The position numbers and the translations under genes were made by a program. Positions 57,774 through 64,000 of a stretch of DNA of 64,000 nt are shown here, one piece after another; within the stretch, counting starts at the first letter, position 1, and each line of letters starts with the position of its first letter. This DNA comes from Chloroflexi bacterium TSY (GTDB lineage Bacteria > Chloroflexota > Anaerolineae > Caldilineales > Caldilineaceae), in contig JAHBNG010000007.1 of the NCBI GenBank assembly GCA_019217005.1, positions 62,001 through 126,000 on the forward strand, in the 5' to 3' direction. The notes below the pieces were generated by a model. The model did not search any database. It saw nothing but the letters and a program-made list of their open reading frames with translations, and was not told where the DNA came from.

Positions 57774-57823
57774 AGCATTGCAGCCGGTCAGCCAGAGAGC
57801 TGACTAGCTGACCGGCTGCAATG
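57774..57823. repeat. Perfect 18-bp hairpin, AGC/TCAGC repeat copy 3
   Basis: 57774-57791 (GCATTGCAGCCGGTCAGC) is exactly complementary to 57806-57823. Same motif family as at 24311 and 27279. It lies 90 bp upstream of the AraC gene start. Confidence 0.6.
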
Positions 57824-58066
57824 CCATCAACGACAGGAAAATCTTTTCCTGAAAGGCTATAGCTGCCTGGCATTTGGACTCGCGCTCTTAATTCGGTTCC
57901 GTTCAAGCAGATAAACCACATAATACAAATGAAACGCTTTACAGACAACTACACTATGTCGACGGATATCGTATCTGGTGCGGTTCTTTCTGAGATCGGT
58001 CGGGTCGCCATAATTTGCCCGACTGTATCCCAAAAATGTGGCACGTACACCATATTATACTCGTAC

Positions 58067-58125
58067 TTGACAATATACTAGCAATATGCTAGCATAATGC
58101 TACCAATAATAGCATTTTACTAGTA
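58067..58125 (+). promoter_or_regulatory. Promoter with nested palindromic operator array
   Basis: TTGACA at 58067-58072, 17-nt spacer, TAGCAT at 58090-58095. Over and after it lie ATGCTAGCAT (58086-58095, self-complementary), AATGCTA/TAGCATT (58096-58102, 58110-58116) and TACTAG/CTAGTA (58076-58081, 58120-58125). These centre near 58100 and repeat a CTAGCA core. Such tandem half-sites suit ribbon-helix-helix repressors, and the gene 45 bp downstream encodes one, so autoregulation is likely. Confidence 0.6.
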
Positions 58126-58169
58126 AACACAGAGTCTTCATTTGAGATATCCAGAAATCAAATGGAATC

Positions 58170-58739
58170 ATGGCAAAAAAACAGCAATTTAACGTATACC
58201 TCTCTCCCGAATTGATTGAACAAATCAAACTTCATGCAGCTGAAACCCAGCAGTCGCTCTCAAACATTGCAGAAACGGCTCTGCATCAATATCTTGATCC
58301 GTCCACCGTACTAGCATCCGAGCCAAAGCCTGCCCAAAAGGATATCTCGCTCATGGTGATCGTTTTTGCCGATGATATTGACGCGTCGATTGTTTTTTAT
58401 CAGATGCTTGGCTTGGATTTGACGCTTCGCTCAAAAGGTGGTGGATGGGCAGAGTTAGAGTTGGGAGATGCTGTGATTGCATTGCATTGAACGCAACCGA
58501 GGCGCGTTCGGGTTGACTATCCAGCCATTGATCTATGCTTTGTCACACACATCTCGTTGGAGAGGCTGGTAGAACGCTTCCGCAGACTCGATGTACCAAT
58601 TGTGCGCGATATTTTGGACGAAGGGTTTGGTCGCACGCTTGTTATTAGCGATCCTGATGGGAACATCATCTCAATCAACGAAAATGATGAGGCGGAAGAG
58701 AATTATATATTTTACGGGGAAAGACGAGGACAACGATGA
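58170..58739 (+). pseudogene. Ribbon-helix-helix / VOC (glyoxalase-fold) fusion with an in-frame TGA
   Basis: The N-terminal ~45 residues are a ribbon-helix-helix DNA-binding domain (QFNVYLSPELIEQIKLHAAETQQSLSNIAETALHQYL). A linker leads to a VOC domain (SLMVIVFADDIDASIVFYQMLGLDL ... WAELELGDAVIALH). A TGA at 58488-58490 then interrupts, and the same frame goes on with TQPRRVRVDYPAIDLCFV, VERFRRLDVPIV and SDPDGNIISINE, the normal second half. TGA probably replaced TGG (Trp). The product stops after 106 residues unless read through; the RHH part alone could still bind DNA. The fusion suggests a ligand-responsive autorepressor. Confidence 0.75.
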
Positions 58740-58796
58740 GCGTTCTTTGTACTAAAGCAATACAGCGGGTTTTCAATCCATAACGGGAGCGTACAA

Positions 58797-59636
58797 ATGG
58801 AAGAACTCTCTCTTGATTTGAACATGCAAAAGATCGGTCGTCGCGCGGAAGCAGCAATAGCACAGAGCCGTGATGCTCTTTTCGCCGCGGCACCAGCTGA
58901 TCTGAACCAGATGCTAGGTTTGCAGCGTACGCACCTGCACGGGGCAATAGTCGTTGGTGCATCCCATGTCCCCAATCTGCACTTCAACCATGTCGCGGGT
59001 TTTGGCATTGACGTACCAGCCACCGAAGAAGCGCTTGATGCTCTCCAGATATGGTATCACCAATTGAACGTTCCCTTTACCCTAAGTGTCAGCCCACTTG
59101 CTAAACCTGTTGAGCTTCTCCATTGGCTCAATGAGCGTAATTTTGTGCAGGACCGCGCCACGGCAATCCTCTACTTTGCAGATCAACTTACGAGCCTTCA
59201 GCAAACCTCGTTCACTATTCAACGGGTCGGTGCCGACCAAGCGCTCACCTTTGGCCAAACCTTAGTCGAAGCATTTGACCTCCCACCATTCATGATCGAG
59301 TGGATGGCGGCGACGGTTGGGCAAACAGGCTGGCATCACTATCTCGTTTGGGAGGGTGATGCAGCAGTTGCCGCTGGCATTCTCCAAGTTCATAACCGAG
59401 TTGGCCACTTGGGATGGGCAGCAACCTATCTTGCTCATCGCGGGCGTGGGGCACACATCGCTCTGATCATGCAGCGTTTGCACGATGCACACGAACTTGG
59501 ATGTGACCTCATTGCAGTCGATACCAATTTCGACGGGACAGAGGGCAATAACATCTCTTTGAAGAATGTTCAGCGCCTTGGCTTTCGCTTGTTGTACATG
59601 CGACCAGACTATCGGTCGCCTGATAAAAATCATTAG
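58797..59636 (+). CDS. GNAT-family N-acetyltransferase, 279 aa
   Basis: It has an N-terminal extension (1-130) and a C-terminal GNAT core. LVWEGDAAVAAGILQVHNRVGHLGWAATYLAHRGRGAHIALIMQRL contains the RGRG acetyl-CoA pyrophosphate loop and GTEGNNISLKNVQRLGFRLLYMR the usual end. The start is at ATG 58797; no clear ribosome site. It is followed closely by the oppositely oriented gene at 59642, whose frame runs on through its 3' part in antisense. Confidence 0.8.
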   Translation: MEELSLDLNMQKIGRRAEAAIAQSRDALFAAAPADLNQMLGLQRTHLHGAIVVGASHVPNLHFNHVAGFGIDVPATEEALDALQIWYHQLNVPFTLSVSPLAKPVELLHWLNERNFVQDRATAILYFADQLTSLQQTSFTIQRVGADQALTFGQTLVEAFDLPPFMIEWMAATVGQTGWHHYLVWEGDAAVAAGILQVHNRVGHLGWAATYLAHRGRGAHIALIMQRLHDAHELGCDLIAVDTNFDGTEGNNISLKNVQRLGFRLLYMRPDYRSPDKNH

Positions 59637-59641
59637 GCGCT

Positions 59642-61355
59642 TACGGGACCAATATCGACAAAGAATTGTGGATGTTGAAAATGTGTAAATAGCAAAGCTG
59701 AACTCAAGCAAAAGGTTACGGAAAGCCTGATGAACGGCAGAAAAGAGTTCATCCAAAAGCGAAGGGTCTTTGGGCTTTGGACCTCGCTTGGTTTTACCTG
59801 CACCAGCAAGAACAGGCTTGATGATATGGTCCCGCAAAACAATCAAAGCTGAAATAGCCTGAAGGCCATCAGGCGTGGGCGAATATTTGCGGGAGTTACC
59901 GATGCGAGTGACAAGGTTCTTAGCTCGCAGCTTCTTCAAACCATAGGCAGCCTGACGGGGTGAATAATCAGGAAAAAGGTGAGCAAAGCGCTCTTTGACT
60001 TGGTTAGCTAGTTGAGAAGCTGTAAAGCCAGTAGGTGCGGGTGCCAAAGCAAGAACGGAACTGAGTACAGCTCGGATTCGAGGTTGGTCAAGATGAATGC
60101 CAGCGAGTTTGGATGCACCAAGAGATGCTGGCTCAGGAAGAGAATCAAGCAATCCATCGTCAATAAAGGCGGCATCAATCGCCTGAATGGTGTTGAGAAA
60201 ATGAGTCAGGGCTGGTTTTAGGTAATCAAGGATCTCGCCGAAGTATTTCAAAGAGCGCCGTAGCGGTAGCCGTTTCACATTGTGAGCAATGACCTCGATA
60301 TGGAGTGTGTTCTCGCCTTTGGTGTACATTTTGAGCGTCAGTGAACTGAAATGCACTTTAAAGATTGTCAAATCGTCCATAGGTTTCTCGATAACACATT
60401 CTAAACGGGGTGTTTTTTTCCCTCTGCGCCAGTGAGGACGTCCTCTTGTACCGAAGATGGTTTTGACCGTTTTGATATCCATTCTAGAACGCATATGGTC
60501 GATAACACTATCGAAAATCTGTTCCATTTGAGGTCCTCGGTTAAATATCAAATTTCGACTCAGTTCTGTTTGATAGACAGAGTAATTGTATTTGAATCTC
60601 GTTGCTCTTTGGTCTTCTAATGAGAGCGCAAAATGAAGGCAAGTTGAGTAAATCCAACGGTCGCAAACCTGGCCCAATTGCCCTATCGCACTCGCTGAGC
60701 ACAAGGTATCTGCTATTTCGGCCAACCCATCTGGATCTGAAATGTTGGCAAAACTATTGCTTTCCTTCTCCAAGGTAATATCGACTTTCTGGGCTTGACG
60801 AGCTACATACTCATGCCCGTTCAAGAATATCTGCGCCCCAAACGGGGGATGTGGGCTGAGTCGGATCGTGATATGGCCCCACGACGGGTCCATGATATGA
60901 AACCAGTACTGCTTGACAAAAGGATACTTCTTTTCTAAATGAATTCTCTTCTTATCCTTACTTTCTTTGACATGCCACGTCGGTGCACTAAATTTACTCA
61001 CCAAGATCGCAAATACACCCACAAACGCTGGATCGTCTGGGATATAGGTCTCGGCAAGCTCATGTTTGCGTACACCACTTTCACAATCAATGACTGGTAT
61101 CCCTTCCGCCTCCGCATACGCCCGCAACCGACGCGCATACTCACGCGCAAATCGCATCAGCCTCGCCGTATTCAGCCCGTCATCCGACCCTTGCCAACTG
61201 CGCCACCAGACTCGAAACCCGCCGCCGTTTTGACCCATCGACCAATAGGCATTCAGCACGATTCGATCGACACAATCATATTGCCCCTCTATGTACTCGG
61301 CATATGTTTCGCTAAACTCATCGACCGGCGGGCGGATTTCTGTCTTGACTACCAT
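59642..61355 (-). CDS. Large protein of unknown function with C-terminal winged-helix-like part
   Basis: ATG at 61355 with AAAGGAG upstream is the best start. The N-terminal half (YDCVDRIVLNAYWSMGQNGGGFRVWWRSWQGSDDGLN, AEAEGIPVIDCESGVRKHELAE, HITIRLSPHPPFGAQIFLNGHEY) has the look of a conserved family I have seen only as hypothetical. The C-terminal third has a helix-turn-helix-like stretch (TASQLANQVKERF, RQAAYGLKKLRAKNLVTRIGNSRKYSPTPDG), which explains annotation as a MarR-type regulator. The stop is missing before the presumed element end: the frame continues to 59262 across the GNAT gene in antisense. A mobile-element role is inferred, not shown. Confidence 0.6.
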
Positions 61356-61438
61356 GACCCCTTCTCCTTTGCTTTTGCTGGCTTCACTTGACCTGCACTT
61401 CGTATCGGAGAAATGCACTTCGTGTCAACTGTCCCGTA
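59642..61438 (-). mobile_element. Possible mobile element around the large unknown protein
   Basis: TACGGGAC at 59642-59649 is repeated in reverse complement as GTCCCGTA at 61431-61438. Inside each end, GACA and AAG-type bases follow at similar distances. The ends tightly enclose the single large gene, whose start lies 76 bp inside. No target duplication is seen. This may also be chance. Confidence 0.3.
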
Positions 61439-61474
61439 GGGACCCCTTTTTTTGAGCGTAGTCTCGAAAAAATG

Positions 61475-62714
61475 CTAGTGTTTTGTCAGATAAGTTATGA
61501 TACAGGTTGGTCATCAGAATCGGTATCCAAAACAGGATAGAAACGCTGGAACTTCTGGCGAGCGAGAGCGGGGGTAAATTGCCATTGAATGGTAGCGGAT
61601 TGTTCATTGCGCTCGTTGACAAGAGCAAGGACAACAGTCTCAAGAAGCTCTTTGGAATCAATGCGGCGATCAAGAACTTGGCGAGTGATAACCGAGAGTT
61701 CAATTTCAACCATATTAAGCCAACTCCCGTTGACGGGGGTATAAACCATCTGAAAGTGCTGAGCCAGAGCGAAAGCTTCCTCAGGCGAAAAGATGGTGTA
61801 GAAGGAACTGGGTGAATGAATGTTGAGATTATCCTGAACAATCTGTAATGAATCGGCATCAGGATTGTGTTTCGTTTTGAGATCATGCATGAAGCGAGCA
61901 TACTCTTGGCCTCTGCGCCGTTCGGTAATCTGAACAACCCGCTGTCCAGTGTGTGGCTGGTAAGCAATCAAGATGTAACAGATGCCCTTGCGTTCATAGT
62001 GATGATCATAGCGCCATTTCTTGCCTGGTTTCATCTCAATCGGCACGATTGTATCGCCCAAGAGCTGACAAGGTTTTTCATCGTAACACCCACCAGAGAG
62101 GATTCTTGGGGTCATAGGGCTGTGCATAGAGGTCCAAGATTTGTTCCATGTGCCACAAGTATGTAGGTGTTAACTTTCCGATACACCACTGCACCTTCAA
62201 ATGGGGTTTCAGTTCGTTTTTTTCAGAATTTCACTCACGGTTTCATGCGAAATGTCTTCCACAAACTTTAACTCAACCGCTGTGGTTGCTAGCAGCCTTA
62301 AAGTCCATCGGCTTCGCCCATCTGGTCCTTTCGTACACGCTAGTGCCGTGATTTTGGCTCTGGCTTCGTTACTAATCTCGACTGGTCGTCCGCTTCTTGG
62401 CCTCTCTTCTAGGGCTTTGGTTAGCCCTTCCGTCACATATCTTTTGCGGATTCGCACCACCGTTGCTCGCGTCACTCCCACTCGTTCCATGATTTCTCTG
62501 TCTGTTTTTCCTCCATCTGACAAGAGCAGAATATGTGCCCTTCTTATCTTTCTTACGTTCTCTTTTCCTTTTGCCGTTATTCGCCTTAATTCATTTCTGT
62601 CTTTATCACTTAGTTTAACTTTATATACTTGCTTCATTTCTCTCTGCCTCCTCGTTTTTTTAGTCACTTTCTGGCAGAGTTTACCGTATTATAACTTATC
62701 TGACAAAACACTAG
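61475..62714 (-). mobile_element. IS630-type insertion sequence
   Basis: Perfect 24-bp terminal inverted repeats (61475-61498, beginning CTAGTGTTTTGTCAG, and 62691-62714) enclose the transposase gene. The outer CTAG contains the TA target duplication expected of IS630/Tc1-mariner elements, so the strict ends are GTGTTTTGTC and its complement. Confidence 0.88.
61495..62637 (-). pseudogene. IS630-family transposase, frameshifted
   Basis: From ATG 62637 (GGAGG upstream) the N-terminal part has the helix-turn-helix RKIRRAHILLLSDGGKTDREIMERVGVTRATVVRIRKRY and EERPRSGRPVEIS. The frame breaks near 62097: NPL must shift by +1 to continue with GGCYDEKPCQLLGD, the first catalytic Asp. Then come DNLNIHSPSSFY (second Asp) and GSWLNMVEIELSV (Glu), to the stop at 61495. 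IS630 elements often use two overlapping frames, so programmed +1 shifting is conceivable, but no slippery signal is obvious. Confidence 0.8.
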
Positions 62715-62715
62715 T

Positions 62716-62880
62716 TCCTTATCAACCAAATCCTTGCACACCGGGCAAGAAGTCGCTGAACGTGATAGGATGACTAAGATGACAAGATGAATGAGATGAC
62801 TAAGATGACAAGATGAGTGGTTGTTCATCTCATTCATCTTGTCCTTTTGATTCTGGCCTGTCCAGGTTATGAATAGATGA
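62716..62880. repeat. Dispersed intergenic repeat
   Basis: Contains TTATCAACCA, CTTGCACACCGGGCAAGAAG, repeated GATGACTAAGATGACAAGATG units, then TTGATTCTGGCCTGTCCAGG and TTATGAAT. Parts recur at 53290-53490 and at 63538-63670. It is enriched in CATCTTGTC/GACAAGATG complementary pairs, so it can fold. Confidence 0.45.
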
Positions 62881-62908
62881 TTAGTTCGATGGGTTACGAA
62901 AGGATAAC

Positions 62909-63268
62909 GTGCAAAACATGTCCAAGTTAAATAGCATAGATTTGATGGTTTCAGATGTTCCAGCGGCAGCCAAATTCTTCCGCGAAGTTGCGGGAATGGA
63001 GTTGAGATTCGATGATGTACGATTTGCCGACTTAGCTTCAGGAGAATTCGCGCTCATGTTGAGTCCTGATGCTATGGTACCGACAGAAAAGGCAAGGGGG
63101 ATTATTCTACATTTTGCAGTTGATGATGTTGCGCAAACCGTACAAACGGCCATAGAAAAAGGAGCAACTGTTCTACTCGAACCGGTGAAAACGGACTGGG
63201 GTACAGAATCGGCAATGATTCAAGGCCCGGAAGGCATTGTGGTTGATTTTTATCGAATTGCAAGTTGA
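62909..63268 (+). CDS. VOC-family protein (glyoxalase/bleomycin-resistance fold)
   Basis: A 119-residue single VOC domain. IDLMVSDVPAAAKFFREVAGMEL is the first half-module and GIILHFAVDDVAQTVQTAIEKGATVLLEP the second, ending DWGTESAMIQGPEGIVVDFYRI with the Glu/Asp-type metal positions. Start is a GTG at 62909 with AAGGA 4 bases upstream, or the in-frame ATG at 62918. Substrate not known. It is not a copy of the RHH-VOC protein. Confidence 0.85.
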   Translation: MQNMSKLNSIDLMVSDVPAAAKFFREVAGMELRFDDVRFADLASGEFALMLSPDAMVPTEKARGIILHFAVDDVAQTVQTAIEKGATVLLEPVKTDWGTESAMIQGPEGIVVDFYRIAS

Positions 63269-63293
63269 AAAAAGCTGAATCACTTGTCAACAC

Positions 63294-63527
63294 TTGGATA
63301 TCGCAACTATCCTGCTGGCAGCCGGTGCAGATGTAAATGCAGAACAGCAGAGCAACTTCACGCCATTGCTTGGCGCTGCCCACAATGGGCAACTTGAAAT
63401 GGTCAAGTTGCTCTTATCCCACGGCGCAGATAGGGAGGTCCAGAAGTCCGATGGACAGACCGCTTACGATGTTGCGAGGGAAAAAGGATATACAAAAATT
63501 GCTATGTTGCTGGAGAAAAGTATGTAA
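63294..63527 (+). pseudogene. Ankyrin-repeat fragment
   Basis: 77 residues covering about two and a half ankyrin repeats (LDIATILLAAGADVNA, NFTPLLGAAHNGQLEMVKLLLSHGADREV, GQTAYDVAREKGYTKIAMLLEKS). The start is a TTG inside a repeat with no ribosome site, so it is the C-terminal remnant of a larger ankyrin protein. Confidence 0.6.
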
Positions 63528-63537
63528 CATGATTGTC

Positions 63538-63690
63538 TTATCAACCAGTTTCTTGCCCATTGTGCAAGAAACTGCTGAACGTGACAAGATGATTGAGATG
63601 AACATCCTATCATCTCAATCATCTTATTCATCTTCTGGGTTTCATGCAATTGACCAGTTTGCCTGGCCACGATTCGTTCGGCCCGTGGTC
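63538..63690. repeat. Dispersed intergenic repeat, second copy
   Basis: TTATCAACCAGTTTCTTGCC, GCAAGAAACTGCTGAACGTG and GATGATTGAGATGAACATCC-type units resemble 62716-62800. CATCTCAATCATCTT is complementary to nearby AAGATGATTGAGATG, forming a hairpin. Confidence 0.45.
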
Positions 63691-63697
63691 TGACTTC

Positions 63698-64000
63698 CTA
63701 ACCCTCATCCTGAAAAATTTGTGCCACAAGTTCCGGGAGTTCAATAGGCTGCGAAGTATCAATTCTTATCACTTGGTAGGGAATTTCATAATCGCCCTGA
63801 TTATCATCCGACTTGAGATATTCTTGGTATTTCTCCCAACTATCAATCCAAAACGACGAGAGATTCATCTGTTTCCGACTGTCTAGCCTTCGTCTGTGTT
63901 CCTCTTCGTCGCGACAGAAACATTCCAAGACCACGATTCTGGCGTTCGTATTTTGTTGAATCCGACTGAAATGTTGTAGTGCAAGCGGATGATTGATGTT
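63698..64000 (-). CDS. P-loop kinase/AAA_33-like protein, C-terminal part (cut by window edge)
   Basis: The frame is open to the window edge. NARIVVLECFCRDEEEHRRRLDSRK matches the lid region of P-loop small-molecule kinases (AAA_33/gluconate-kinase-like), where an Asp/Glu-HRxRL motif follows the central strand. SFWIDSWEKYQEYL and a C-terminal SQPIELPELVAQIFQDEG complete it. The Walker A lies outside the window. Substrate unknown. Confidence 0.55.
   Translation of the reverse strand, partial: NINHPLALQHFSRIQQNTNARIVVLECFCRDEEEHRRRLDSRKQMNLSSFWIDSWEKYQEYLKSDDNQGDYEIPYQVIRIDTSQPIELPELVAQIFQDEG

Noticed and set aside
59262..59636. C-terminal 125 residues of the 718-aa minus-strand ORF
   Set aside because: They are the antisense of the GNAT gene; the real protein must end near 59642.

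Overview
The window looks like chromosomal DNA of a free-living heterotrophic bacterium. Chloroflexota (Anaerolineae/Caldilinea-like) is my best guess, from the many lipoprotein sugar- and peptide-binding proteins, DUF3179, GH172, an SnoaL-rich accessory set and moderate base composition. This is inference; no rRNA or marker gene is present. The region is accessory-like and decaying: roughly a third of the recognisable genes carry a frameshift, an internal deletion, an in-frame stop or an inserted element.

Layout. 0-1.7 kb: end of an integrated element (tyrosine recombinase, unknown protein) that stops at the 3' half of a tRNA-Asn gene followed by that gene's terminator. 2.4-9.6 kb: DUF3179 lipoprotein, beta-propeller and dimethylformamidase-like relics, a three-gene unit (thioredoxin-like/GWSDGLP protein, UGSC selenoprotein, MFS transporter), a GH13 relic and an AlkD-like protein. 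9.6-21.7 kb, mostly minus strand: enolase-superfamily dehydratase, truncated AraC, IS copy 1, relics, GH172 enzyme and a five-gene oligopeptide/oligosaccharide ABC transporter. 22.2-33.8 kb: a plus-strand sugar operon behind a promoter with an overlapping palindromic operator: two TIM-barrel isomerases, sugar ABC transporter, Gfo/Idh dehydrogenase, GH38 alpha-mannosidase and zinc alcohol dehydrogenase. Together they would import and process a mannose-type glycoside, but both a permease and the mannosidase are split by short non-autonomous elements. 34-47 kb: hydrolase, SDR, AraC, small membrane proteins, a large truncated ATPase/TPR regulator, Gfo/Idh, GNAT and MerR. 47-57 kb: two more IS copies, phosphotransferase, beta-propeller, ankyrin, and an AraC-hydrolase-SnoaL-SnoaL-SDR cluster. 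58-64 kb: ribbon-helix-helix/VOC fusion with an operator array, GNAT, a large protein of unknown function that may be a mobile element, IS630, VOC, ankyrin fragment and a kinase-like protein.

The most notable signals are: (1) a UGSC-motif gene whose U is an in-frame TGA followed by a SECIS-like hairpin; (2) two MITE families, one of 155 bp with 8-bp target duplications and one of 215 bp with 5-bp duplications, whose precise removal restores six reading frames; (3) one MITE copy without a target duplication, sitting between two truncated genes as expected of a recombination joint; (4) a palindrome array in front of the RHH-VOC gene; (5) the tRNA-Asn half as an attachment site; (6) a possible undescribed mobile element around the large protein at 59.6-61.4 kb.
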